Source: Macrostomum hystrix
Lineage: Eukaryota; Platyhelminthes; Macrostomidae
DNA length: 64,000 bases
Reading direction: 5' to 3'
NCBI GenBank assembly: GCA_950097015.1
Contig: CATNEN010000037.1
Span: forward strand, 3,377,501 to 3,441,500
Of the stretch, positions 34,501-45,956 are shown one piece after another. The position numbers and the translations under genes were made by a program. How positions within the stretch are numbered: position 1 is the stretch's first letter; each line of letters opens with the position of its first letter. The notes under the pieces are model-generated. The model searched no databases, was not told where the DNA came from, and saw nothing but the letters and a program-made list of their open reading frames with translations.

Positions 34501-37500
34501 CCGTGATTAGCAATCCATTCTATTCCTTTATGCATGGGATTGATAAGCAATCCATTCTATTCCTTATGCATGGGATTGATAAGCAATCCATTCTATTCCT
34601 TTATGCATGGGATAGATTAGCAATCCATTCTATTCCTTTATGCATGGGATAGACTAGCAATCCATTCTATTCCTTTATGCATGGAATAGATTAGCAATCC
34701 ATTCTATTCCTTTATGCATGGATTGATAAGAATCCATTCTATTCCTAAACAATGGGATAGACTAGCAATCCATTCTATACTTTATCCATGGGATAGACTA
34801 GCAATCCATTCTGTTCCTTTATGCATGGATTGATAAGAATCCATTCTATTCCTAAACAATGGGATAGACTAGCAATCCATTCTATTACTTTATCCATGGG
34901 ATAGACTAGCAATCCATTCTATTCCTTCATGCATGGGATAGATTAGCAATCCATTCTATTCCTTTATGCATGGGATAGACTAGCAATCCATTCTATTCCT
35001 TTATGCATGGGATAGATTAGCAATCCATTCTATTCCTTTATGCATGGGATAGACTAGCAATCCATTCTATTCCTTTATGCATGGGATAGATTAGCAATCC
35101 ATTCTATTCCTTTATGCATGGATTGATAAGAATCCATTCTATTCCTAAACAATGGGATAGACTAGCAATCCATTCTATTCCTTTATCAATGGGATTGATT
35201 AGCAATCCATTCTATTCTTTCATCCATTGGATAGATTGGCAATCCATTATATTCCTTCATCCATGGGATAGATTGGCAATCCATTATATTCCTCCATCAA
35301 TGGGATAGATTAGCAATCCATTATATTCCTCCATCAATGGGATAGATTAGCAATCCATTATATTCCTCCATCAATGGGATAGATTAGCAATCCATTATGT
35401 TCGTCCATCAATGGGATAGATTAGCAATCCATTATATTCCTCCATCAATGGGTTAGATTAGCAATCCATTATATTCCTCCATCAATGGGATAGATTGGCA
35501 ATCCATTATATTCCTCCATCAATGGGATAGATTAGCAATCCATTATGTTCCTCCATCAATGGGATATATTAGCAATCCATTATATTCCTCCATCAATGGG
35601 ATAGATTAGCAATCCATTATGTTCGTCCATCAATGGGTTAGATTAGCAATCCATTATGTTCCTCCATCAATGGGATAGATTAGCAATCCATTATATTCCT
35701 CCATCAATGGGATAGATTAGCAATCAATTATATTCCTCCATCAATGGGATAGATTAGCAATCCATTATGTTCGTCCATCAATGGGTTAGATTAGCAATCC
35801 ATTATATTCCTCCATCAATGGGATAGATTAGCAATCCATTATGTTCCTCCATCAATGGGTTAGATTAGCAATCCATTATGTTCCTCCATCAATGGGATAG
35901 ATTAGCAATCTATTATGTTCCTCCATCAATGGGATAGATTGGCAATCCATTATGTTCCTCCATCAATGGGATCGATTAGCAATCCATTATGTTCCTCCAT
36001 CAATGGGATATATTAGCAATCCATTATATTCCTCCATCAATGGGATAGATTAGCAATCCATTATGTTCGTCCATCAATGGGATAGATTAGCAATCCATTA
36101 TATTCCTCCATCAATGGGATAGATTAGCAATCCATTATATTCCTCCATCAATGGGTTAGATAGCAATCCATTATATTCCTCCATCAATGGGATAGATTAG
36201 CAATCCATTATATTCCTCCATCAATGGGATAGATTAGCAATCCATTATATTCCTCCATCAATGGGATAGATTAGCAATCCATTATGTTCCTCCATCAATG
36301 GGATAGATTAGCAATCCATTATATTCCTCCATCAATGGGATAGATTAGCAATCCATTATATTCCTCCATCAATGGGATCGATTAGCAATCCATTATATTC
36401 CTCCATCAATGGGATTAGATTAGCAATCCATTATATTCCTCCATCAATGGGATAGATTAGCAATCCATTATGTTCCTCCATCAATGGGATAGATTAGCAA
36501 TCCATTATATTCCTCCATCAATGGGATAGATTAGCAATCCATTATATTCCTCCATCAATGGGATAGATTAGCAATCCATTATGTTCCTCCATCAATGGGA
36601 TAGATTAGCAATCCATTATATTCCTCCATCAATGGGATAGATTAGCAATCCATTATATTCCTCCATCAATGGGATAGATTAGCAATCCATTATATTCCTC
36701 CATCAATGGGATAGATTAGCTATCCATACTGAGACTGATACTGAGTGCAGCTCTTACAGATAATGAGAAAATCAGGAAGGCTCGTCAACTTGGTTGGTGA
36801 TTAGTTAAAACAGTAGGCTCTATTGCCATCTTTAATGCCATCCAATCGATCCAGATTGCCACAGCCAGTCTGGATCACCAGACCCTGCTGATGACCGTGT
36901 TCCACGTGGACAAGCAAAAGCGACAGAAGGCGGTGGGTCACGTGGCTTTCCCGCTGCGTGAGCTGCTCTCTGTGGACAAGGACTGTCGGATGTTTCGCGA
37001 CCTGGACTCTGAGACTGGAGATGTGAGTCTTCTGTGAGACTTCTTAATTCTTAGAAATTGACCTAGTAGATTCTAGGTGAGATTCGAGTAAATTCTAGTA
37101 GATTCTAGGTGAGATTCTAGTAGATTCTAGGTGAGATTCGAGTAAATTCTAGTAGATTCTAGGTGAGATTCTAGTAGATTCTAGGTGAGATTCTAGTAGG
37201 TTCTAGGTGAGATTCTAGTAGATCTAGGTGAGATTCTAGTAGATTCTAGATCAGATTCTAGTAGGTTCTAGGTGAGATTCTAGCAGATTCTACGTGAGAT
37301 TCTAATAGATTCTAGGTGAGATTCTAGTAGGTTCTAGGTGAGATTCTAGTAGATTTTAGGTGAGATTCGAGTAGATTCTAGTAGATTCTAGGTGAGATTC
37401 TAGTAGATTCTAGGTAAGATTCTAGTAAATTCTAGGTGAGATTCTAGTAGATCTAGGTGAGATTCTAGTAGATTCTAGATCAGATTCTAGTAGGTTCTAG

Positions 37501-40500
37501 GTGAGATTCTAGCAGATTCTAGGTGAGATTCTAATAGATTCTAGGTGAGATTCTAGTAGATTCTAGCTAGGTGAGATTCTCGTAGATTCTAGCTGGGTGA
37601 GATTCTAGTAGATCTAGGTGAGACTCTAGTAGATCTAGGTGTGATTCTAGTAGATTCTAATCGAGATTCTAGTTGAGTTATTTATAACAAACAAGAGTCT
37701 TAAGTCACAAGAAACATAAGGATTGTAATGAAAGATTTTCACGTTTCTACAGCTCTCGAAATACAAAGAAGCAGATGCTAATATTCACTAATATTCACAA
37801 GAAAGATAAATAGACATTTTCTTTTGATGTTTTCTGACATCGACAAATATGCTAACAGGATATCCCGTTTAAGCTACGAATTTATCGATTAGGTATTTCA
37901 CAATACCTAACAAATTGTGATATCGACTAGTGTGGTATGTCGAGTGTAGTATCGACTACCGCAGATGATGGCGTCAAAACCCTAACTGACTTTCAGAGCT
38001 CGCAGAACCCGGAGGTGAAGATCGCCCTGACCTATCACGCCCAGCTCGAGCGCATCACGGTCGGCCTTCACGAGTGCAGGAATTTGCCAACTAAAAATGA
38101 AACAGACGAGTGCATTGGTGGGCATGAGAGACTCGTTCGATATACCCGTTCATTGCGCATTGATAAGCGATTAGTGCAAATAGAATAGAACAAATAGAAT
38201 AGAATAGCTTAAACCGGTTAAACTGTTCTCGATAATATTGCTCCGATTATTGTCCACTACCTCTTCTACTCACTCTTGTTCTCATTCTCATTCATATTGT
38301 CCTCTCTCCTCTCTCTATTATCCTCTCTCCTCTCTCTATTATCCTCCATCCTCTCTCTATTATCCTCTCTCCTCTCTCTATTATCCTCTCTCCTCTCTCT
38401 ATTATCCTCTATCCTCTCTCTATTATCCTCTCTCCTCTCTCTATTATCCTCTCTCCTCTCTCTATTGTCCTCTGTCCTGTCTCTATTATCCTCTCTCCTC
38501 TCTCTATTATCCTCTCTCCTCTCTCTATTATCCTCCATCCTCTCTCTATTATCCTCTCTCCTCTCTCTATTATCCTCTCTCCTCTCTCTATTATCCTCCA
38601 TCCTCTCTCTATTATCCTCTCTCCTCTCTCTATTGTCCTCTGTCCTGTCTCTATTATCCTCTCTCCTCTGTCTATTATCCTCTCTCCTCTCTCTATTATC
38701 CTCTATCCTCTCTCTATTATCCTCTCTCCTCTGTCTATTATCCTCTATCCTCTCTCTATTATCCTCTCTCCTCTCTCTATTATCCTCTCTCCTCTCTCTA
38801 TTATCCTCTCTCCTCTCTCTACTATCCTCTCTCCTCTCTCTATTATCCTCTCTCCTCTCTCTATTATCCTCTCTCCTCTCTCTATTATCCTCTCTCCTCT
38901 CTCTATTATCCTCTCTCCTCTCTCTATTATCCTCTCTCCTCTCTCTATTATCCTCCATCCTCTCTCTATTATCCTCTCTCCTCTCTCTATTATCCTCTCT
39001 CCTCTCTCTATTATCCTCTCTCCTCTCTCTATTATCCTCTCTCCTCTCTCTATTATCCTCTCTCCTCTCTCTATTATCCTCTCTCCTCTCTCTATTATCC
39101 TCCATCCTCTCTCTATTATCCTCTCTCCTCTCTCTATTATCCTCTCTCCTCTCTCTATTGTCCTCTGTCCTGTCTCTATTATCCTCTATCCTCTCTATTC
39201 TATTATCCTCTCTCCTCTCTCTATTATCCTCTCTCCTCTCTCTATTATCCTCTCTCCTCTGTCTATTATCCTCTATCCTCTCTCTATTATCCTCTCTCCT
39301 CTCTCTATTATCCTCTCTCCTCTCTCTATTATCCTCTCTCCTCTCTCTATTATCCTCTCTCCTCTCTCTATTATCCTCTCTCCTCTCTCTATTATCCTCT
39401 CTCCTCTCTCTATTATCCTCTCTCCTCTCTCTATTATCCTCTCTCCTCTCTCTATTATCCTCTCTCCTCTCTCTATTATCCTCCATCCTCTCTCTATTAT
39501 CCTCTCTCCTCTCTCTATTATCCTCTCTCCTCTCTCTATTATCCTCTCTCCTCTCTCTATTATCCTCTCTCCTCTCTCTATTATCCTCCATCCTCTCTCT
39601 ATTATCCTCTCTCCTCTCTCTATTATCCTCTCTCCTCTCTCTATTATCCTCTCTCCTCTGTCTATTATCCTCTATCCTCTCTCTATTATCCTCTCTCCTC
39701 TCTCTATTATCCTCTCTCCTCTCTCTATTATCCTCTCTCCTCTCTCTATTATCCTCTCTCCTCTCTCTATTATCCTCCATCCTCTCTCTATTATCCTCTC
39801 TCCTCTCTCTATTATCCTCTCTCCTCTCTCTATTATCCTCTCTCCTCTCTCTATTATCCTCTCTCCTCTCTCTATTATCCTCTCTCCTCTCTCTATTATC
39901 CTCTCTCCTCTCTCTATTATCCTCCATCCTCTCTCTATTATCCTCTCTCCTCTCTCTATTATCCTCTCTCCTCTCTCTATTGTCCTCTGTCCTGTCTCTA
40001 TTATCCTCTATCCTCTCTATTCTATTATCCTCTCTCCTCTCTCTATTATCCTCTCTCCTCTCTCTATTATCCTCTCTCCTCTGTCTATTATCCTCTATCC
40101 TCCCTCTATTATCCTCTCTCCTCTCTCTATTATCCTCTCTCCTCTCTCTATTATCCTCTCTCCTCTCTCTATTATCCTCTCTCCTCTCTCTATTATCCTC
40201 TCTCCTCTCTCTATTATCCTCTCTCCTCTCTCTATTATCCTCCATCCTCTCTCTATTATCCTCTCTCCTCTCTCTATTATCCTCCATCCTCTCTCTATTA
40301 TCCTCTCTCCTCTCTCTATTATCCTCTCTCCTCTCTCTATTATCCTCTATCCTCTCTCTATTATCCTCTCTCCTCTCTCTATTATCCTCTCTCCTCTCTC
40401 TATTATCCTCTCTCCTCTCTCTATTATCCTCTCTCCTCTCTCTATTATCCTCTCTCCTCTCTCTATTATCCTCTCTCCTCTCTCTATTATCCTCCATCCT

Positions 40501-42427
40501 CTCTCTATTATCCTCTCTCCTCTCTCTATTATCCTCTCTCCTCTCTCTATTATCCTCTCTCCTCTCTCTATTATCCTCTCTCCTCTCACGGATAATCGGA
40601 ACACTTTTACCTAGAACAGTTGAATACGAGATTTGCTTGCCACCAAGGTCAGAGCTGATGCAGTAACAACTACATTGAGTTCTTTAGTTTTACATTTTAA
40701 ATAGGCCACGATGATTCCGTGGGAAACCCGCAGAAGTCTACCTGAGGGTGTCCATGCACACCGGACTGCAAGGCAAGGAGGTGAAGAGCAAGCGCACAGA
40801 GACAGTGACTGGCTCCTTGGCCATCAATCAGTCGCTCATTTTCAACCGGGTGACGGACCTGAGCCAGACCATCATCAAAGTGACCATGATGCACCACGCC
40901 ACGGGCATTGGAAGCCTTTTTGGTATGCTCCGACTTTATCCGCCAAATTCTACATCAGATTTTCACCCGCTATACATCATAAATATTAAATACTTACATT
41001 GTGCTAATCATCTATTAGTGGCAAATATTATCTATTTATTTCACTACGCCATCAATCGGATAGATTAACGAGACATTCTGTTCCTCCATCCATGGGATAG
41101 ATTAGCAATCCATTCTATTCCTTCATCCATGGGATAGATTAGCAATCCATTCTATTCCTTCATCCATGGGATAGATTAGCAATCCATTCTATTCCTTCAT
41201 CTAGGGGATAGATTAGCAATCCATTCTATTCCTTCATCCATGGGATAGATTAGCAATCCATTCTATTCCTTCATCCATGGGATAGATTAGCAATCCATTC
41301 TATTCCTTCATCCATGGGATAGATTAGCAATCCATTATATTCCTTCATCCATGGGATAGATTAACGATACATTCTGTTCCTTCATCCATGGGATAGATTA
41401 GCAATCCATTCTATTCCTTCATCCATGGGATAGATTAGCAATCCATTCTATTCCTTCATCCATGGGATAGATTAGCAATCCATTCTATTCCTTCATCTAG
41501 GGGATAGATTAGCAATCCATTCTATTCCTTCATCCATGGGATAGATTAGCAATCCATTCTATTCCTTCATCCATGGGATAGATTAGCAATCCATTCTATT
41601 CCTTCATCCATGGGATAGATTAGCAATCCATTATATTCCTTCATCCATGGGATAGATTAGCAATCCATTCTATTCCTTCATCTAGGGGATAGATTAGCAA
41701 TCCATTCTATTCCTTCATCCATGGGATAGATTAGCAATCCATTCTATTCCTTCATCCATGGGATAGATTAGCAATCCATTCTATTCCTTCATCCATGGGA
41801 TAGATTAGCAATCCATTCTATTCCTTCATCTAGGGGATAGATTAGCAATCCATTCTATTCCTTCATCCATGGGATAGATTAGCAATCCATTCTATTCCTT
41901 CATCCAGGGGATAGATTAGTAACTTCACCCAGGGACTGAGTATTTAGTAGTGCCTAAGCAATCCACTCTATTATTATGGGATCTGATATTGTCTCTTTCT
42001 TTAGTGGAAATGAAGAACTAAATTTACAGATGAAAAAAATATCTTTTTTTCCAGTGCAGCAGATACAGATAGTCACAGTGTCTTACTCAAAGTAGCAGTA
42101 AAAGCTAATTTGAGCTTAAAGACAGTTTTCGTATTATATAAATTTCAATCGGATGAAAGCAGACAAAAGCGGAAGTAATATTAGAAGCTAGCTTTAATTA
42201 CTTGTTTGCTCAACTCAAAATTGTAACTCGAAGATCAGAAAAGAATCGTAGCACTGTAAAAGTGCAAATCCGCATTTGTACCTGGCATCCTAGACAAGCC
42301 ACTCGGCAGTGTTGTCCTCGGCTGCGAGCTGTTCGCCAAGCGCCGCGAGCTGGAGCACTGGAAGGCGATGTCGGCCAACCCGGAGCAGACCATCACCTAC
42401 TGGCACTCGCTCAGCGCTGCAGTTTGA
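31545..42427 (+). CDS. Synaptotagmin-14/16-like tandem C2-domain protein, eight exons
   Basis: Exons 31545-31746, 32707-32961, 33987-34203, 34328-34421, 36855-37022, 37997-38117, 40734-40922 and 42294-42427 join at GT/AG sites with matching phases and total 1380 nt (459 residues). C2A covers about 183-312 (GRLWFVLNYTPEIEQLAVTV; NNPNFDEKFCFQ) and C2B about 317-459 (PEVKIALTYHAQLERITV). The ending ELEHWKAM...YWHSL fits the synaptotagmin C-terminus. C2B opens with Pro-Glu-Val and lacks the Asp clusters that bind calcium; C2A keeps few of them. With the KxxRQKAVGH-type strand this resembles the calcium-independent SYT14/SYT16 branch. No membrane segment is visible; the N-terminal 180 residues are Ser/Gly- and acid-rich. 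Expected role: calcium-independent membrane trafficking. The third exon's acceptor at 33986 was chosen by phase. Introns are mostly minisatellite. Twin AATAAA signals lie about 40 nt past the stop. Confidence 0.88.
31747..32220. other. Left part of intron 1
   Basis: AT-rich intronic DNA following donor GGGG|GTAAGT, before the 21-bp array. Copies of GGTAATATTAC-like sequence begin near 32131. Confidence 0.5.
32222..32655. repeat. 21-bp minisatellite, intron 1 of the synaptotagmin-like gene
   Basis: About 20 copies with core ACTCAAACTGGGTAATATTA; a second type carries CAGGATATTATT. The doublet type occurs twice in the same order (about 32390 and 32510), showing block duplication. Many units contain GGTAAT, a weak 5' splice-like motif. 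Confidence 0.94.
32970..33945. repeat. 19-bp minisatellite, intron 2 of the synaptotagmin-like gene
   Basis: About 50 copies of AGACTCGAGTAGACTCAAT, with TTGACTCG, TGGAG and TTGAG variants. It starts within about ten bases of the donor (32962) and ends about 40 bases before the acceptor, so the intron is nearly all repeat. CTCGAG makes most units XhoI-site-containing and partly palindromic. Confidence 0.95.
34498..36722. repeat. 37-bp minisatellite, intron 4 of the synaptotagmin-like gene
   Basis: About 60 copies with core GGGATAGATTAGCAATCCAT. The left third has TTCCTTTATGCATG spacers, the right two thirds TTCCTCCATCAATG, so the array is regionally subdivided. The same family fills intron 7 (41.06-41.92 kb). 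Confidence 0.96.
37065..37668. repeat. 22-bp minisatellite, intron 5, made of splice-site-like units
   Basis: About 27 copies of a unit that begins GTGAGATTCTAG and ends TAGATTCTAG, so each boundary reads TTCTAG|GTGAGA. It starts about 40 bp after the exon-5 donor (GAT|GTGAGTCT). The same family forms the array at 43.19-44.23 kb. Confidence 0.95.
38280..40592. repeat. 21-bp minisatellite, intron 6 of the synaptotagmin-like gene
   Basis: About 110 copies of CTCTCTATTATCCTCTCTCCT, pyrimidine-rich on the plus strand. Because 21 is a multiple of three and the unit lacks stops, frames of 740-800 codons run on both strands; none is a gene. Two blocks with an extra TCTAT (39.19 and 40.01 kb) mark an internal duplication of about 820 bp. 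Confidence 0.97.
41060..41925. repeat. 37-bp minisatellite, intron 7, same family as intron 4
   Basis: About 23 copies of the GGGATAGATTAGCAATCCAT unit, with TTCCTTCATCCATG spacers. A block with CATCTAGGGG recurs at a regular interval (41.20, 41.49, 41.68, 41.83 kb). It matches the intron-4 family in the same orientation. Confidence 0.96.
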
Positions 42428-42466
42428 ATTGGCGCCAACAGAAACACACCGGAAGAAAACGCCGGA

Positions 42467-42476
42467 AATAAATAAA
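42467..42476 (+). terminator. Poly(A) signals of the synaptotagmin-like gene
   Basis: Two overlapping AATAAA hexamers about 40 nt after the TGA imply a very short 3' UTR. Confidence 0.6.
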
Positions 42477-42954
42477 CGCTTGTTTTCCATTGAAATTCGC
42501 TGTGTCACTTGTTCTCCCCTAATTAACCTGTCCAGTATGATTTTTGTCACTTTTTCCAATGGCGTCATTTCTTTGATTATTTATAGTAAAAAGCGCTGCC
42601 CTTACAAACTACGGGAACTAGTAACTAAGGGCGCAAAATCCTACTCGTTAGTAGGGTAGTTGAGTTCAAAACGCAATCCAATTCGAATGCATGAACTCAG
42701 CTAATGACAGTCTTTTGTCCATTAAATAGAAAATATATTTGTGCGACAAACCACCAAGTTAAAAGCCTATCGTGTTTTTAATCTATTTTAGTGCCTTCAG
42801 CCAAACAAGTTACTCGTATAATATAAGTCTAGGTAAATTAGTTCTTCTGAAAATCATTACAGGTTTAGTACTCGTGTACATGTTTTCGTATGTCAAGGCT
42901 TGAGAAAAGCATTCCATCGACAACGTTGCATTCTTGGGGGTGACTCACTCTCAG
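42477..42954. other. Downstream flank
   Basis: AT-rich unique DNA between the synaptotagmin-like gene and a SINE. Nothing else recognised. Confidence 0.35.
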
Positions 42955-43125
42955 GGGGGTGAGTGGCAGAGCGGTCTAAACCATTTGCCTCTCTCTCACC
43001 AAGGTCCTGAGCTCGATTCCGCGGCAAGGCCGCAAATATTAAGACGAGCTTAGAGCTTGTCTTGCATCCTTTACGTCCCTGAGGGCCGATCTCCAAGCCA
43101 CAGTAAAAGTGCACAGTCATTTAGA
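42955..43125 (+). mobile_element. tRNA-derived SINE, family 1, truncated
   Basis: The plus-strand head GTGAGTGGCAGAGCGG and B-box GAGCTCGATTCCGCGG match the other copies. The body is divergent (CCTGAGGGCCGATCTCCAAG) and the ATT tail is missing. Confidence 0.82.
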
Positions 43126-43184
43126 CACGGACATTGTCGACTTCACAGTATCCAGGTAGTTCTTGGCTGACTCGATGAGGCGCT

Positions 43185-44232
43185 AGAATTGAGATTCTAG
43201 TAGATTCTAGGTGAGATTCTAGTAGATCTAGGTGAGACTCTAGTAGATCTAGGTGAGACTCTAGTAGATCTAGGTGAGATTCTAGTAGATTCTAGGTGAG
43301 TTTCTAGTAGATTCTAAGTGAGATTCTAGTAGATTCTAGGTGAGATTCTAGTAGATTCTAGGTGAGATTCTAGTATATTCTGGGTGAGATTCTAGTAGAT
43401 TCTGGGTGAGATTCTAGTAGATTCTAGGTGAGTTTCTAGTATATTCTAGGTGAGTTTCTAGTAGATTCTAGGTGAGATTCTAGTAGATTCTAGGTGAGAT
43501 TCTAGCAGATTCTGGGTGAGATTCTAGTAGATTCTAGGTGAGATTCTAGTAGATTCTAGGTGAGATTCTAGTAGATTCTGGGTGAGATTCTAGTAGATTC
43601 TAGGTGAGATTCTAGTAGATTCTGGGTGAGATTCTAGTAGATTCTAGGTGAGATTCTAGTAGATTCTAGGTGAGATTCTAGTAGATTCTAGGTGAGACTC
43701 TAGTAGCTCTAGGTGAGACTCTAGTAGATCTAGGTGAGATTCTAGTAGATTCTAGGTGAGATTCTAGTAGATTCTAAGTGAGATTCTAGTAGATTCTAGG
43801 TGAGATTCTAGTAGATTCTAGGTGAGATTCTAGTATATTCTGGGTGAGATTCTAGTAGATTCTGGGTGAGATTCTAGTAGATTCTAGGTGAGATTCTAGT
43901 ATATTCTAGGTGAGTTTCTAGTAGATTCTAGGTGAGATTCTAGTAGATTCTAGGTGAGATTCTAGTATATTCTGGGTGAGATTCTAGTAGATTCTAGGTG
44001 AGATTCTAGTAGATTCTAGGTGAGATTCTAGTAGATTCTGGGTGAGATTCTAGTAGATTCTAGGTGAGATTCTAGTAGATTCTGGGTGAGATTCTAGTAG
44101 ATTCTAGGTGAGATTCTAGTAGATTCTAGGTGAGATTCTAGTAGATTCTAGGTGAGATTCTAGTAGATTCTAGGTGAGATTCTAGTAGATTCTGGGCGAG
44201 ATTCTAGTAGATCTAGGTGAGATTCTTTAACT
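43185..44232. repeat. 22-bp minisatellite, same family as intron 5
   Basis: About 47 copies of the GTGAGATTCTAGTAGATTCT unit, in the same orientation as intron 5 of the synaptotagmin-like gene but downstream of its poly(A) signal. Two halves (43.26-43.68 and 43.73-44.16 kb) share the same order of variants (AAGTG, TATATTCTGG), so a block of about 480 bp has duplicated. Confidence 0.96.
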
Positions 44233-44789
44233 TTGCTGAATCTATTCTAGTAGACTGTCAAATTCCCGCAACTGATGTTACTGAACGCGCCCAATATAAA
44301 TGCAACGTAGATACAGAGAGACATTGTTTGAGAACGCACGTTTCTATTCAGTTTATGCTTATTGTATTTCTAGTGTTTAGTGTATTATAAGTAAAACGTG
44401 CACATTCAAGCATTATTTTCATGGTAGCTGAGGCGCTAGCTATATGAGAAGGGATGTTTATACGCTCGTATAATAAAACCAGTTCTCTTCTCTCTCCGGA
44501 TGGTATTTGGCCAGTTTCCGAGTAGCTTGGAAATATTGCATTACAAAACTAAGAAAGATACTGCTCTAGTATAGAGAGATGAGCATAAGGATGTGGACAT
44601 AGAAATATATGCAATGCTTTTTTTAGAGAAAACCTAATAAGCTGTTAACAATCATTGTGCTACGAGTATAATGTAGGAAAAACGAAATTTGAAAGCTACC
44701 TTATTAAGTTTATTAAGTTTATTATTAAATACGATCTAAAAATGGCTATTTTGTGCTAAAGAGAGCCTGACTGTTCAAATATTTAAGAT
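44233..44789. other. 3' flank of the cadherin-like gene
   Basis: AT-rich unique DNA. A TTTATTAAGTTTATT stretch near 44703-44725 offers AATAAA on the minus strand about 70 nt after that gene's stop, a likely poly(A) signal. Confidence 0.4.
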
Positions 44790-45956
44790 TCATAGCATGG
44801 CCTGCAGCTCCTGCAGTTGTTCATCAATTCGTGGATGATGATTCCGGTAATATTTGCCGACTAAGAATGCCAAGGCAGACAAGGCTGCGGTGATTGCGGC
44901 ACAGACCAAAACGGTCAGCACAAACCGACAGTCTTCCTCAGCCTGTGGATAAGAATTCAATTGCGCCGTTGTTCCTGCGCTGAGGCAGTTAAATTGGAAC
45001 TGAATTAGTGCGACATCGCGAACCTCCATGCTGTCGGCTGCCTCCTTGATACTGAAGGCTTCCACCAGCGCTTGGTTGTGTGGGCCGCGCCACAGAATGC
45101 TCATCCGGCCGACGGGTGACTCAAGCAGGGATGCCTGCCTGACTGCATCGAGCAGCTGGGTGTCATTGTCCAGATGGCAGATGTCGCTAATCGGCAGGTC
45201 CAATTTGGCTTGACGCCAGAGTCGAAAGATTTTCAAATCGACGACGACCTCAGGTGATTCGGTGCATTTCAACGGATCGCGCACGCGAATGCGAACCGAC
45301 AGACTTGATGGCGAGTCCGACGGAAGCTCGTGGGCGAGTGTCAATTGGCCGCTACCGGCTGTCAAACCCAGCCAGTAAGGCGCGTCGCTGGACAGAAGGA
45401 ACCTCATCTCGGCTTCCTCGGCTCCCATTGGCGGTTTGGCACGGAAAATGTGAAGCAGGCTGCCCGCCGTCGCGTGTCGCCAAATGCTCAGTCGCAGTGG
45501 AGACAACTCCAACAGGCGGGGCACGTCGTTTAAGGCGATCACCTCCAGGTTGAACACGACCACCAGGGGAAGCTCCTTACTAGAGTCGGCTCTGTTCTCG
45601 TAGCACAGGAACCTTTGCCGGGTCAGGCCAGCACTGCCTAGCGCTGCTACTGATTGGTTGAGGGTCAGGGCCATGTCAGTGTAGCTGAGGTAGTTCGCTC
45701 TACCCGCACTACTGTCTATGGCCTGCAGATGCAGCTGCCTGGCCACAGTTACCAGCCTGGTGCCGACCGAGACGTCCTCAGGAACTCGCAGGGTCTGCGG
45801 CCCAGACCTGCAGCTGAGTAGCTGAATGAGCTGACGCGTGGCTGGCATTGAGTCTGGCGGACACGCACTCGGCGACGCAGTCTGGGCTTGAGTACCTTGA
45901 GAACAGACCACTGTGCTCAAAGCTATAATAGTTAATGCGATGCTAAAGGCGCGCAT
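44790..45956 (-). CDS. Short cadherin-like single-pass membrane protein
   Basis: One exon, 388 residues, ATG at 45956. The N-terminus is a clear signal peptide (AFSIALTIIALSTVVCSQG). Near residue 345 a membrane segment follows (VLTVLVCAAITAALSALAFL), then a basic stop-transfer (KYYRNHHPR) and a tail of only about 15 residues, so it is a type I protein. The ectodomain shows cadherin-repeat hints: VPEDVSVGTRLVTVA early, then VVFNLEVIALNDVPRLLEL (like the usual DxNDNxP linker), and a later strand GQLTLAHELPSD resembling the xGxLxxxxxLDxE motif. Calcium ligands are largely lost (ALNDVP instead of DxNDNAP). There are about two repeats, far fewer than in protocadherins. The tail lacks a catenin site. 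A role in adhesion or as a co-receptor is inference. Confidence 0.72.
   Translation of the reverse strand: MRAFSIALTIIALSTVVCSQGTQAQTASPSACPPDSMPATRQLIQLLSCRSGPQTLRVPEDVSVGTRLVTVARQLHLQAIDSSAGRANYLSYTDMALTLNQSVAALGSAGLTRQRFLCYENRADSSKELPLVVVFNLEVIALNDVPRLLELSPLRLSIWRHATAGSLLHIFRAKPPMGAEEAEMRFLLSSDAPYWLGLTAGSGQLTLAHELPSDSPSSLSVRIRVRDPLKCTESPEVVVDLKIFRLWRQAKLDLPISDICHLDNDTQLLDAVRQASLLESPVGRMSILWRGPHNQALVEAFSIKEAADSMEVRDVALIQFQFNCLSAGTTAQLNSYPQAEEDCRFVLTVLVCAAITAALSALAFLVGKYYRNHHPRIDEQLQELQAML

Noticed and set aside
38238-40666. Open frames of 740-800 codons on both strands
   Set aside because: Product of the 21-bp pyrimidine-rich intronic array of the synaptotagmin-like gene; both strands and two plus frames are open at once.
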